Part shown: positions 9,504 through 18,882 of the stretch, piece by piece | How positions within the stretch are numbered: position 1 is the first letter of the stretch | Layout of the letters: each line of letters opens with the position of its first letter | Assembly: GCA_009594995.1 (NCBI GenBank) | Contig: VOPR01000015.1 | Location: 124,001 to 188,000, forward strand | DNA length: 64,000 nucleotides | Direction of reading: 5' to 3' | Source: Nitrospira sp. | GTDB taxonomy: Bacteria > Nitrospirota > Nitrospiria > Nitrospirales > Nitrospiraceae | Made by a program: the position numbers and the translations under genes | Notes under the pieces: model-generated | The model's database searches: none | What the model saw: the letters and a program-made list of their open reading frames with translations, nothing else | Told to the model about the DNA's origin: nothing

Positions 9504-10646
9504 TCAGTGGAGATCGGGAAGAGCGGGCGTGGAGCGTCCGGCGGTCTGTACGCGGCAGAGCGTGCGAATGTCTTTCCAGTCTTCTCCGGGAAGCAGCTGT
9601 CGCGCATCGGTTGGCGGTGGACCGGCTAAGGCGATCAGTGTGGCAATCCGTTGGCCCATCTCCGGATGGGTGGAGAGAAAATCTAGCGGTCGGGCGTGAT
9701 CCTGTTCGTCTTTCTGCATGGCTCCGTAAAAGGCGATCATGGCCGCAGGATCGAGATGGGCGCGTTGCATCATGCGAAGGCCTTCGCTATCCGCTTCCGC
9801 TTCATGGGCCCTGCTGTAGTGCAATGATCCCATCGTCCGTGCGCCTTCCAGTCCCCAGGCCAGCCCTCCCGACACATCTCCCGAGATGGCACTTAGGAGC
9901 AGCGTGCCGGCGCCCTGCTCGAGAATGGCTCTGGTGGTGTGGCGTTGATAGACGTGCTGGAGTTCATGCGCCAGGACTCCGGCGAGTTGTTCGGGGCTGC
10001 TGGTCTGTTCTAGCAAGCCGCGAAGAATGACTACCTGTCCGCCCGGCGCGGCAAACGCGTTAACGGCAGGGTTATCGACGACCGAGAGCGTGATCCGATA
10101 CGGAGAAGACGAATGCGTGGCGGCCAATGTCTGCACGACCTGGTCGATCTTCCGCAGGCGTTCCGGGTCACGGCATTGCTGCGTCTCAGGCGCCAGATGG
10201 CCGACGACCTGCCGGCCAAGCGACTCTTCCCAGGACACAGGCACATAGGGGGTGACTGCCGAGGCGAGACCGGGAATGCCCCACTGGTACAGACCAATGA
10301 GCATGAGCGCAACTCCCACCGCCGCGCACAGAGTCCAGTACAGACGCGTAGGGCGCCACGAGGGATTATGAAAATGTCGTGCGATGCCGGGTGCTACCGT
10401 GTGGATATCAGTCAACAATGCGGAGGTGGACGTGACGACGGCTTCCGCCGGTTCAGGCCCGAATTCCAAGCGCACTGGTTCGCCGCGATACGTTCCTTGC
10501 GTTTGGCGGATCTGGGCGTAGGGCCATTGCTTATTGCTGCCGTCGGGCATGGCAATCTGCAAAACTGTCGGCGTGACAGTAACGGTGACGCGGTGCCGGG
10601 TGGCGGTGCGGCCGTCGAGGTAGTGGGCGGTCCGGCCGGTGGGCAT
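9504..10646 (-). CDS. M48-family metallopeptidase with membrane anchor
   Basis: 380-aa zinc peptidase. Residues 1-90 form a beta-rich N-terminal region, a single membrane segment lies at about 103-125, and the M48 catalytic domain follows with HELQH (zinc ligands and Glu) and the downstream EAEADSEGLRMM supplying the third ligand. Topology suggests an inner-membrane protein with the peptidase domain outside the cytoplasm, like the HtpX/BepA relatives that clear misfolded envelope proteins. It begins six bases after the DUF898 gene; DUF898 next to an M48 peptidase is a recurring bacterial pairing as I remember it. Substrate unknown. Confidence 0.92.
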   Translation of the reverse strand: MPTGRTAHYLDGRTATRHRVTVTVTPTVLQIAMPDGSNKQWPYAQIRQTQGTYRGEPVRLEFGPEPAEAVVTSTSALLTDIHTVAPGIARHFHNPSWRPTRLYWTLCAAVGVALMLIGLYQWGIPGLASAVTPYVPVSWEESLGRQVVGHLAPETQQCRDPERLRKIDQVVQTLAATHSSSPYRITLSVVDNPAVNAFAAPGGQVVILRGLLEQTSSPEQLAGVLAHELQHVYQRHTTRAILEQGAGTLLLSAISGDVSGGLAWGLEGARTMGSLHYSRAHEAEADSEGLRMMQRAHLDPAAMIAFYGAMQKDEQDHARPLDFLSTHPEMGQRIATLIALAGPPPTDARQLLPGEDWKDIRTLCRVQTAGRSTPALPDLH

Positions 10647-10651
10647 GATTC

Positions 10652-11926
10652 CTAGTCCATATCGAAGCCGGTGTCGAGGAGGTTCGACAGGCCTTCGCCG
10701 GTGACCGACACTTCGGTGGTGTCCTGCAGCACACGATCAAGGTCGATCGGGCCGTGCAACGAGAGCGAACCGATGAAGAAGCGGGCGTTGCGAACGGTCA
10801 CCCAGGGCCAGGCCCATCCCAAAGTCACCAGCAGGAGCGCGACGTTGCCCAGGTACAGGCTGAACAGTTTTTGCCAAGTGATATCGGAGGTAAACCGCGC
10901 TTCGCCGAAGGTGGTGTGATCCCAAAAATACTTCTGCTTTTGTCCGAGCAGCCAGATCCACAGCGGCCCGAGCACGAACGGTATCAACAGTAACGTGAGC
11001 CCCGCATTCGTCAATTGGAAGGCTAAGGCAAGACCGCAAAGGCCTAATACGGCATAGGTGGCAAACAGGGTCACGGCAAAGGGGACCATGATGCCGGATC
11101 CGTGGCCGGTGAACCCGAACCGCTGATTACCGAAATACGTATGAGCGTGGAGAAACGCCTGGCGTTGGGTTTGGAAATATGGATAGTACGTGCCCAGGGT
11201 CAGGACCGTGAAGAACCACCCCCGAAAATACAGTTTCAAAAAATCTGCAGTGCGTCCTCGGAAGGAGAAGCGGATGCCTCGCCACGAGGTGCGTGTGCAA
11301 CGATACCGGCGCGCGTTGACGATCGCGACCGGGACATAGAGGAACAGCACCAGGCCGGCCAACGATTGCGACAACAGGTCGATCCACCGCGGGAGGTCCA
11401 AAAACGTGTGCGCGGCGCCCAGTGAAAAGTATGGAATGCCGAACACCAGCATGGCTTTGAGAAACCCCTGGTACAGTTCCTTGCCGGTGCCGTGGTAGGC
11501 GAAACGGTCGCCGGCGAACGCCGTTTGGCTGAACAGGTACCGGCGGATCTTCGCTTTGGCCCAAAAGTGATAGCCGCCGAGGGTGACAATGGTGAGGCAG
11601 ACGTTCACGATCTGCATGCCCAGTAGGGTGCCGCCTACTCCGTTAAAAGAGGCGCGCTTCCTTGCCGGCGTAGACGTGGTGGCGTCGGGATCTGCCGATG
11701 GAGAGGGAACACCGGGCAGACTCTTTTCCTGGTCCGGCAGATCCCTGCCGAAGGCTGTCGGCCTCGGCCCCACGACCGCAAATCGTGCGCCGCAGGTTGG
11801 GCATGTGCTGCGAGAGCGGTGTGTCAATCGCTGTGCGGGAGGGACTCGATACCGGCTGAGGCAGCGGTGGCAGGTGACGCGGGTCGCACCCTCACTCGTA
11901 TCGTCATGCACTGCCGCGGTGGTCAT
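10652..11926 (-). CDS. DUF898 (YjgN-like) multi-pass membrane protein with N-terminal zinc ribbon
   Basis: 424-aa protein. The N-terminus carries an MJ0042-type zinc ribbon (Cys19, Cys22, Cys42, Cys45). After a linker to about residue 90, repeated hydrophobic segments alternate with short motifs such as YHFWAKAKIRRYLF, YHGTGKELYQGFLKAM and RFGFTGHGSGIM, the internal repeat typical of DUF898. About eight membrane spans can be counted. Its biochemical role is not known in any family member I can name. It sits between the ankyrin-TPR gene (3-base gap) and the M48 peptidase gene (5-base gap), so the three are surely one operon. Confidence 0.9.
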   Translation of the reverse strand: MTTAAVHDDTSEGATRVTCHRCLSRYRVPPAQRLTHRSRSTCPTCGARFAVVGPRPTAFGRDLPDQEKSLPGVPSPSADPDATTSTPARKRASFNGVGGTLLGMQIVNVCLTIVTLGGYHFWAKAKIRRYLFSQTAFAGDRFAYHGTGKELYQGFLKAMLVFGIPYFSLGAAHTFLDLPRWIDLLSQSLAGLVLFLYVPVAIVNARRYRCTRTSWRGIRFSFRGRTADFLKLYFRGWFFTVLTLGTYYPYFQTQRQAFLHAHTYFGNQRFGFTGHGSGIMVPFAVTLFATYAVLGLCGLALAFQLTNAGLTLLLIPFVLGPLWIWLLGQKQKYFWDHTTFGEARFTSDITWQKLFSLYLGNVALLLVTLGWAWPWVTVRNARFFIGSLSLHGPIDLDRVLQDTTEVSVTGEGLSNLLDTGFDMD

Positions 11927-11929
11927 GGG

Positions 11930-13243
11930 TTAGCAGGCTGCCTGGTGTCCGAAGGCGCAGGCTTGTTGCAGGCCCTGCAGGAAACCTGCGCTATCGCCTT
12001 TCGCCCGCTTGACGATGGACCGTTCAAAATGAGCCCGCCCGTTCTGTGGTTGTTGTGTGAGAAATTGGTCCCACAGGGCCAGGGCCTGGTCCCACTGTTT
12101 GCGAGCGGTGTAGACCGATGCCGCCGCGCTGTAGGCGTTGATATAGGTCGGGTTCAGGCGAATTGTGGCGTGGAAGGCGATGAGTGCCTCATCCGGAGCG
12201 TCTTTCTGGAGGAGCGCGGTGCCGCGGCCGTAATAGGCCTCGTGATCATCCGGATCCAGGTTCAGCGCTTCGGCATAGGCGAAGAGCGCATTGTCCACCT
12301 GTCCGCTTTTTTGAAATGCGATCCCCTGCGCACGACGGGCCTTGGCCTCCGAGAACTCTCTCCCACCATGTGCTTGCAGGAGTTCAATCAGTTCGTGATC
12401 CTCGTCGTGTTGAGCAATCTCCAGCGGGGTTTCTCCGTGGCTCTTCTGGTTCACCGGGATGCCGTGCTCGAGAAGTGTCTGCGCGGCGGCCAGGTGCCCT
12501 CTCCGGACTGCCCGATGCAGCGCCGAATCGCCGCAGGTGCAGATGGCTCTCATGTCTGCGCCGCCGGAAAGAAGGACCGCAACTGTCTCCGCATGCCCTT
12601 GCTCGGCTGCGGTGAGTAGCGGGGTGAACCCCTGTTTCCCTCTCGCGTTGGGGTTGGCTCCGCGTTGTAACAACAGTGTCACTACCTGAGTTTGGCCGCG
12701 CTTGGCAGCTTCATACAGGGGCGTGCGGTTGTTGCCGTTTCGCTTGTCGACCGCGCTTCCTTCGGCCAGCAAAGAGGCGGTGACAGAAAGATCGCCTCGA
12801 GCCGCTGCAAAATGGAGAGGCGTCCAGCCGTTCGCTTTCAAAACCAATGACGACAGCACCAGTTCATCAATATCGTAGGGGTCGTGCGTCACTTTGATTT
12901 GCCCGAACATCCAGTAGGCCATTCCCGACAACAGGGCGTAGTTCAACAGGCAGGCAAGGAGGGCCACAGCGATCCCCGTGAGCCGGCGCGAGAGGTCAAT
13001 CACAGGCGGAACGCACTCCGTCTGCCCGGGGATCATGTCTTCATCGGTTAGCCGCGTCTCCGGGTTGAGGACCAAGAGATTTTCTTTGCAGGAGGGACAG
13101 GGAAATTGATGCAGCGGAAGGCCGGCCACGGGTGCGCAGGAAGTGACTGCCTGGCAAAATGGACACACCACGGTCTGTGCAGGGTCCGATGATGCAGGCA
13201 GAGTGGTGACCGATGTTGCTGCGCCCGGGTGAACGGTAGCCAT
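11930..13243 (-). CDS. Zinc-ribbon, single-span, ankyrin-repeat and TPR protein
   Basis: 437-aa mosaic protein that I cannot assign to a named family. In order: zinc ribbon (Cys27, Cys30, Cys49, Cys52), one membrane span (about 89-113), four to five ankyrin repeats (about 137-295; NGWTPLHFAAARGDLSVTASL, NRTPLYEAAKRGQTQVVTLL, SHGETPLEIAQ), and three to four TPR units (about 300-437; ALFAYAEALNLDPDDHEAYY). The ribbon and the repeats lie on opposite sides of the membrane, presumably with the ribbon inside and the repeats outside. It heads the operon with DUF898 and the M48 peptidase. Repeats of both kinds bind proteins, so a scaffold or substrate adaptor role is a reasonable guess. Confidence 0.9.
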   Translation of the reverse strand: MATVHPGAATSVTTLPASSDPAQTVVCPFCQAVTSCAPVAGLPLHQFPCPSCKENLLVLNPETRLTDEDMIPGQTECVPPVIDLSRRLTGIAVALLACLLNYALLSGMAYWMFGQIKVTHDPYDIDELVLSSLVLKANGWTPLHFAAARGDLSVTASLLAEGSAVDKRNGNNRTPLYEAAKRGQTQVVTLLLQRGANPNARGKQGFTPLLTAAEQGHAETVAVLLSGGADMRAICTCGDSALHRAVRRGHLAAAQTLLEHGIPVNQKSHGETPLEIAQHDEDHELIELLQAHGGREFSEAKARRAQGIAFQKSGQVDNALFAYAEALNLDPDDHEAYYGRGTALLQKDAPDEALIAFHATIRLNPTYINAYSAAASVYTARKQWDQALALWDQFLTQQPQNGRAHFERSIVKRAKGDSAGFLQGLQQACAFGHQAAC

Positions 13244-13420
13244 GGTGCCTAACGACCCTTCGCCCGGGCGCGTGTTCGACGGTCCCGTAAGTGGAGTGAT
13301 CGGTGATTATTGAAAAGGATAGCGCAAAACGGTAGGAGCGCAACCGGTCGGACTGCGCGGAACGAGCCTGTTCGGGGCGGGCTGACAGGGCTCCGGGATT
13401 AGTGTGTAGGAATCGAGGTC

Positions 13421-15076
13421 TTACGCAGGGGGAAATCGCGTAATAGTTACGGGGGCATAGGTGAGATGTGGGCTGTCTGGACGGCGGGAGCATAATGAAT
13501 GGCGGAGCCAGGTTGCATCGTTTCGCGTCGGGAAGTCGGCCCGATAGTGGGCGCCGCGGCTCTCTTCCCGTCCTAACGCGCTGACCACGATAGTCTCGGC
13601 GATCTCCAGCAGGCATTGCAGTTCCAACGCTTGAATCAGGTCGGTGTTGAAGATGTGTCCCTTGTCCTGGACACACATGTGTTGTGCGCGGAGTTTCAAG
13701 GCTTGAATGGCGGCGAGCGCCTGCTCGATGGATTGTTTGGTGCGAAAGATTCCCAGGTTCAGGCTCATGGTTTTGCCGAGGTCGTCCCGTATCTGCCAGG
13801 CCCGTTCTGGCCCGGGATTGCTCAGAAGGAGCTTCACGCGCTCGTGTTCATGCTGGAGGATCGTGTCGGGAACCGGTGGCAGGTGACAATCGCGGATCGA
13901 CTCAGCAGCTCTCGTTCCGGCCCGGCGTCCGAAAACAATGGTTTCCAGCAGGGAATTGCCTCCCAGACGGTTGGCCCCATGCACGCTGACGCAGGCGCAT
14001 TCCCCGGCAGCGAAGAGTCCCGGTAAGTCTGTTTCCCCCCAGGCATTGGCCCTCACGCCGCCCATCTGATAATGAGCGCCCGGGCGAATGGGGATGGGTG
14101 TTTCGATCGGATCGAGCCCCGCAAATTCCATCGCCAGCTCTCGAATTTGCGGGAGGCGCTCAAGAATCCTGGTGCGGCCCAGGTGCCGGAGATCGAGCAA
14201 GACACACCCGTCGACGCCGCGTCCCTCCTGAATTTCCTGTCCGATGGCGAGGGAAACCGTGGAGCGGGTCGCCAATTCCATTTGTTCCGGGGCATACCGC
14301 TTCATGAATCGCTCCCCGAGCGTGTTCAAGAGATAGCCGCCCTCTCCACGGGCGCCTTCAGTGATCAAAATACCGGTGTCTCGCAATGTGGTGGGATGAA
14401 ACTGGACGAACTCCATGTCCTCCAGCGGAATGCCGGCGCGATAGGCCAGGGCCATGCCATCGCCGGTATTAATGACGGCATTGGTGCTGGTGGAAAAAAC
14501 GCGGCCGCTTCCCCCGGTGGCAAGAATCACAGCTTTTGCGCGCAGCGCCTGCAGTCCTCCATGGACCAGGTCCCAGGCGACCACGCCGCAACAGCGTCCC
14601 TGTTCGACCAGCAATGCCGTGACATACCATTCTTCGTACACCTTGCAGCGGCGTTTCATCAGCTGTTCGTACATGGCATGCAACAGGGCGTGACCGGTGC
14701 GGTCGGCGGCATAACAGGTCCGTGGATACCCGGCTCCTCCGAACGGTCGTTGGGCAATGCGTCCTTCGGGGGTGCGACTGAAGATCACGCCCATGCGTTC
14801 CAGCTCCAAAATGTCCTGCGGGGCTTCCTTGCACATGGCCTCGATGGCGTCCTGATCCCCCAGGTAGAGTCCCCCTTTGGTGGTGTCATAGGCATGGGCT
14901 TCCCAGGAGTCTTCTGCGCCGATGGCCGCATTGATCCCGCCCTGTGCGGCGACGGAATGGCTGCGGACCGGATGGACCTTCGAGAGGAGCGCCACATTGA
15001 GGTCAGGCGGCACGGCAATGGCTGCCCGCATACCGGCGAGTCCTGCTCCAACAACCAGAATGTCATGAGTGATCAT
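13421..15076 (-). CDS. Succinate dehydrogenase/fumarate reductase-type flavoprotein subunit
   Basis: 551-aa flavoprotein of the SdhA/FrdA/NadB superfamily. It opens with the FAD-binding DILVVGAGLAGMRAAIA, has the covalent-flavin motif VRSHSVAAQGGI whose His is the FAD attachment site in SdhA/FrdA, the active-site region EFVQFHPTT and TEGARGEGGYLLN, and the capping-domain HYQMGGVRAN and GECACVSVHGANRLGGNSLLE. The C-terminal domain is full length (SRGAHYRADFPTRND). The flavin His and C-terminal domain favour SdhA/FrdA over L-aspartate oxidase. No iron-sulfur or membrane-anchor subunit gene is adjacent, which is unusual. It is divergent from gcvP across 202 bases. Confidence 0.88.
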   Translation of the reverse strand: MITHDILVVGAGLAGMRAAIAVPPDLNVALLSKVHPVRSHSVAAQGGINAAIGAEDSWEAHAYDTTKGGLYLGDQDAIEAMCKEAPQDILELERMGVIFSRTPEGRIAQRPFGGAGYPRTCYAADRTGHALLHAMYEQLMKRRCKVYEEWYVTALLVEQGRCCGVVAWDLVHGGLQALRAKAVILATGGSGRVFSTSTNAVINTGDGMALAYRAGIPLEDMEFVQFHPTTLRDTGILITEGARGEGGYLLNTLGERFMKRYAPEQMELATRSTVSLAIGQEIQEGRGVDGCVLLDLRHLGRTRILERLPQIRELAMEFAGLDPIETPIPIRPGAHYQMGGVRANAWGETDLPGLFAAGECACVSVHGANRLGGNSLLETIVFGRRAGTRAAESIRDCHLPPVPDTILQHEHERVKLLLSNPGPERAWQIRDDLGKTMSLNLGIFRTKQSIEQALAAIQALKLRAQHMCVQDKGHIFNTDLIQALELQCLLEIAETIVVSALGREESRGAHYRADFPTRNDATWLRHSLCSRRPDSPHLTYAPVTITRFPPA

Positions 15077-15278
15077 AGGTTTTGTGTCCCGACACGGTTC
15101 ATCTGGCCGTAGCGGCCCTGTCTACGGGCATTCGATGTCACTATTACGCTATGGAATTTCGGAAAACAAGCGACGGGAGATGACCGCGGAACGCTTGGAA
15201 AACTCTGTGCTGCATGATAGGGTACCCACGCTGCCTCGAATGAGCGAGCGCGTCAACTTTTAGCAGGACTTCACCCCC
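15077..15278. other. Divergent intergenic region between the flavoprotein gene and gcvP
   Basis: 202 bases expected to hold promoters for both divergent genes. I see no clear consensus promoter, and no tandem glycine-riboswitch architecture can be recognised by eye upstream of gcvP. Confidence 0.3.
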
Positions 15279-18164
15279 ATGTCAGATCCTCATTTTCTTG
15301 AACCGAACGATTCGTTTGTGCCCCGTCATATCGGTCCGACGGACGCCGAGATCCAGTCGATGTTGGAAACCTTGAATTTGCCGTCGCTGGAGTCACTTGT
15401 GGAGGCGACCGTCCCCTCCGATATTCGCGTCCAGACTCCCGTGGCTGTGCCGTCCCCGCGCGGCGAGCAGGAAGTGCTGGCAGAATTGCGCGGCTTGGCG
15501 GATCAGAATCAGGTCTGGCGTTCTCTGATTGGGATGGGCTACTACGATTGCGTTACCCCGCCGGTGATTCAGCGCAATATTCTCGAGGATCCGGGCTGGT
15601 ACACACAATACACTCCGTATCAGGCTGAGATCGCGCAAGGTCGCCTCGAGGCGCTGGTGAATTTTCAGACCATGGTTGCGGATCTGACAGGCCTGCCGCT
15701 CGCCAATGCGTCTTTGCTGGATGAGGCTACCGCAGCGGCTGAGGCCATGACGATGTGTGCCGCCATTTCCCGCGCGGCGGGGCATGAGCGGACAAAGTTC
15801 TTCGTATCGGAAAATTGTCATCCGCAAACGATTGCGGTGGTTCAGACTCGTGCGGAACCATTGGGGATTGCCCTGCACATCGGCGCAATTCAGTCGCTGG
15901 ATCTTTCCAAGGGCGAGTTCTTCGGGATGCTGCTCCAGTATCCCTCGACGGACGGCTATGTCGGTGATTACAGCGAATTCATCACGCGAGCGCATGCCGC
16001 CGGGGTCTATGTGGTAGTGGCGACCGACTTGCTTGCCTTGACCCTGCTCCGTCCCCCCGGGGAATTCGGCGCGGATGTCGCCGTGGGATCCAGTCAGCGG
16101 TTCGGTGTGCCGTTGGGATTCGGTGGGCCGCATGCCGCGTTCATGGCCACCAAGGAAGAATTTCGCCGGCAGATGCCGGGGCGGATCATCGGCGTGTCAA
16201 AGGATGCGACCGGACGTCCGGCCTATCGCTTGTCGCTGCAGACCAGAGAGCAGCATATCCGTCGTGAGAAGGCGACGAGCAATATCTGCACGGCGCAGGT
16301 GCTGCTGGCGGTGATGGCAGGAATGTATGCCGTCTACCACGGGCCTGCGGGGCTGCGGCGCATTGCGGAACGGATTCACGGCCTGACGATGGTCTTGGCT
16401 GAAGGGTTGCGCCGGCATGGGTGCACCGTCGGACTGGAGCCTGTCTTTGATACGTTGCGGGTTCCGCTCTCGCCGGTACAGTCGGATACGATTTTGAACC
16501 GGGCCCGGCAACAGAAGATCAATCTCCGGCGGTACGACGATTATAGCTTGGGATTGTCGCTGGACGAATGGAGTAGCCTCGATGAAGTGCGGCAGCTGCT
16601 GGCGCTCTTTGCCGGGCAGGACATTACTTCCGACGAACTGCAGACCATTCTCGAATCGGTCGATGTTCGATATCCTGCCGGGCTTGCGCGCACCAGTTCC
16701 TATCTCACGCATCCGGTCTTTCATCGCTATCACGCCGAACACGAGTTGTTGCGGTATGTCCATCGTCTCAAGTCTCGTGATCTCTCGCTGGTCCATTCCA
16801 TGATTCCTCTGGGCTCCTGCACCATGAAATTGAATGCGACGGCGGAGATGTTACCCGTGACCTGGCCGGAGTTCGGGCGGCTGCATCCCTTCGCTCCTGC
16901 CGATCAGGTGCAGGGGTACCAGGCTTTGTTCCAGCAGCTGGAATCCTGGCTGGCGGAGTTGACTGGATTTGCGGCGATCTCTTTGCAACCCAATGCCGGG
17001 TCGCAGGGCGAGTACGCGGGGCTGATGGTGATCCGGGCGTATCACCGGCAGCGGGGCGAAACGCAACGCGATGTATGCCTGATTCCGGTCTCGGCGCACG
17101 GGACCAATCCAGCCAGCGCGTCGATGTGCGGCATGACGGTTGTTCCCGTGGCCTGCGATCAGCGCGGCAATGTCGATCTGACTGATCTTGAGGCCAAAGC
17201 GACGCAGCACCGCGACCGCTTGGCGGCACTCATGGTGACCTATCCATCCACGCACGGCGTCTTCGAGGAAGGGATTCGCCGCATGTGCCAGATCGTCCAT
17301 ACCCATGGCGGGCAAGTCTACATGGACGGCGCCAACATGAACGCCCAAGTCGGCCTCTGTCGACCGGCTGATCTCGGTGCCGACGTCTGCCATCTGAATC
17401 TCCACAAGACGTTTTGTATTCCCCACGGCGGCGGCGGACCAGGCATGGGCCCGATTGGTGTCGCCCGTCATCTCGTTCCCTTCACGCCGGGACATCCGGT
17501 GACGAAGCTGGGTGGACCGCAGTCGATCGGGCCGGTGTCGGCCGCTCCCTACGGCAGTCCCAGCATCCTGACGATTTCCTGGGTCTACATTGCGTTGATG
17601 GGGCGAGAGGGTTTGACCAAAGCGACTCAGGTGGCGATTCTGAACGCCAACTACATGGCCAAACGGTTGGAGAAGTATTATCCCGTCTTGTATAGCGGCT
17701 CGCGAGGCTTCGTGGCGCACGAGTTCATCCTGGATCTGCGCCCGCTCAAGGAGGGCAGCGGAGTGGAAGCAATGGATGTGGCCAAGCGCCTCATGGATTA
17801 CGGATTCCACGCGCCCACGGTGTCGTTTCCGGTGGCGGGCACCTTGATGATCGAGCCGACGGAAAGCGAAGTCAAAGCCGAGTTGGATCGGCTGTGTGAG
17901 GCCTTGATCGCAATCCGTGGCGAGATTCAAGCCATCGCCGAAGGCCGGCAGCCGCGCGCGGGCAATGTCTTGAAGAACGCGCCTCACACGGCCTTGGCGG
18001 TGACTGCTTCCGAGTGGAGCAAGCCCTACTCGCGTGAAGAGGCTGCGTTTCCTGCTCCCTGGGTTCGCGATAATAAATTTTGGCCGAGTGTGGGTCGGAT
18101 CGATGAAGCCTATGGCGACCGCCACCTCTTTTGTACCTGTCCGCCGGTGGATAGCGCCTCGTAG
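15279..18164 (+). CDS. gcvP: Glycine dehydrogenase (decarboxylating), P protein
   Basis: 961-aa single-chain P protein of the glycine cleavage system: PLP-dependent decarboxylation of glycine with transfer of the aminomethyl group to lipoyl-GcvH. Both halves of the fused form are present: N-terminal [17 protein letters not shown] and [13 protein letters not shown], and the C-terminal catalytic half with [18 protein letters not shown], the glycine-rich [14 protein letters not shown], and the PLP lysine Lys710 in [19 protein letters not shown]. Length matches the usual 950-970 aa. The partner gcvT is about 5 kb away on the other strand and gcvH is not in the window, so the system is not a single operon here. 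Confidence 0.97.
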   Translation: MSDPHFLEPNDSFVPRHIGPTDAEIQSMLETLNLPSLESLVEATVPSDIRVQTPVAVPSPRGEQEVLAELRGLADQNQVWRSLIGMGYYDCVTPPVIQRNILEDPGWYTQYTPYQAEIAQGRLEALVNFQTMVADLTGLPLANASLLDEATAAAEAMTMCAAISRAAGHERTKFFVSENCHPQTIAVVQTRAEPLGIALHIGAIQSLDLSKGEFFGMLLQYPSTDGYVGDYSEFITRAHAAGVYVVVATDLLALTLLRPPGEFGADVAVGSSQRFGVPLGFGGPHAAFMATKEEFRRQMPGRIIGVSKDATGRPAYRLSLQTREQHIRREKATSNICTAQVLLAVMAGMYAVYHGPAGLRRIAERIHGLTMVLAEGLRRHGCTVGLEPVFDTLRVPLSPVQSDTILNRARQQKINLRRYDDYSLGLSLDEWSSLDEVRQLLALFAGQDITSDELQTILESVDVRYPAGLARTSSYLTHPVFHRYHAEHELLRYVHRLKSRDLSLVHSMIPLGSCTMKLNATAEMLPVTWPEFGRLHPFAPADQVQGYQALFQQLESWLAELTGFAAISLQPNAGSQGEYAGLMVIRAYHRQRGETQRDVCLIPVSAHGTNPASASMCGMTVVPVACDQRGNVDLTDLEAKATQHRDRLAALMVTYPSTHGVFEEGIRRMCQIVHTHGGQVYMDGANMNAQVGLCRPADLGADVCHLNLHKTFCIPHGGGGPGMGPIGVARHLVPFTPGHPVTKLGGPQSIGPVSAAPYGSPSILTISWVYIALMGREGLTKATQVAILNANYMAKRLEKYYPVLYSGSRGFVAHEFILDLRPLKEGSGVEAMDVAKRLMDYGFHAPTVSFPVAGTLMIEPTESEVKAELDRLCEALIAIRGEIQAIAEGRQPRAGNVLKNAPHTALAVTASEWSKPYSREEAAFPAPWVRDNKFWPSVGRIDEAYGDRHLFCTCPPVDSAS

Positions 18165-18810
18165 TCGGCCTACGGGCGGCGTTCTGTCCTGGAAGGCCGC
18201 CGCCGATCATCGAGGGCAGAAGCATACCGTTGTCCACATCGCGGTCGGGTGTCTGCTGCTCGTCCTCGGTGTCGCGGTGCCCCTGTGGGCTTCCACGGAA
18301 TCGGCCGCTATCGCGGGGAGCCGTGCCGAGGATCGCCCGCTCGAGATCGTATCCGGAATCACCTATCGTGCCGGCGCCAGACTAAAAATTCCCGGGACTG
18401 AGTGGTCGTTCGTCGTCCCTGAGCGCTGGCAAAGCAATCGCCCTGACGATGCCGAGATGCCGTTCCTCCTGCCTGAAGAAGGCAACGAACTCGGGATGAT
18501 CTTCCCCCTCACCGAGGTCAGCCGCGAAGCGGTCCGTGAGCAACTCAGTCAGCCGCTCTCGTTGCTCCACGGCTTGTCCTTTGTCCCCGCTGGTCCTGGG
18601 GTGGAAACCGACGCATCGATTGCCCAATCCTATCAGGGGGAAGAGATGGCGGGTCGAGCGCTCGCGGTCTTCGGGTCGGGAAACACGGCAGTCATTTATT
18701 TTCTCATGGGACCACCGCAGGAGGCGTCTGCCTTCCACTCGATTTTGGAACAACTCGGACAATCCACCCGCTTCGGCGATCCGGGCTCAGGACGTGACGT
18801 CGGTTTATAA
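18103..18810 (+). CDS. Secreted protein of unknown function
   Basis: No family recognised. The mature part (about residues 60-235) begins after a clear signal-type hydrophobic stretch ([20 protein letters not shown] ending in an Ala-Ser site), so export is likely. The body has [31 protein letters not shown] and [20 protein letters not shown], resembling small beta-rich domains that follow stress-type lipoproteins, but no motif is decisive. The start is uncertain: ATG at 18103 or 18112 both lie inside the 3' end of gcvP (overlap of 53-62 bases), and neither has a good ribosome site. The last part of the frame is well conserved in style with neighbours, so the gene itself looks real. Confidence 0.7.
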   Translation: MKPMATATSFVPVRRWIAPRSRPTGGVLSWKAAADHRGQKHTVVHIAVGCLLLVLGVAVPLWASTESAAIAGSRAEDRPLEIVSGITYRAGARLKIPGTEWSFVVPERWQSNRPDDAEMPFLLPEEGNELGMIFPLTEVSREAVREQLSQPLSLLHGLSFVPAGPGVETDASIAQSYQGEEMAGRALAVFGSGNTAVIYFLMGPPQEASAFHSILEQLGQSTRFGDPGSGRDVGL

Positions 18811-18882
18811 CAAGAGTCGAACTGCGGGTACGCAACGAAGGTGGCCGGGTGCTCGTCATCCGCATCCTCATATCGTCTAGAC

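Noticed and set aside
13421..15076. Reading the flavoprotein as L-aspartate oxidase (NadB)
   Set aside because: The RSHSVAAQGG flavin-His motif and the C-terminal SRGAHYRADFP block fit SdhA/FrdA better, though NadB is related.
14072..15112. 346-aa open frame antisense to the SdhA-like gene
   Set aside because: Product has no recognisable domain and crosses the flavoprotein start; treated as a shadow.
16851..18125. 424-aa open frame antisense to gcvP
   Set aside because: A shadow of the high-G+C gcvP codons; its translation shows no family motif, while gcvP is unmistakable.
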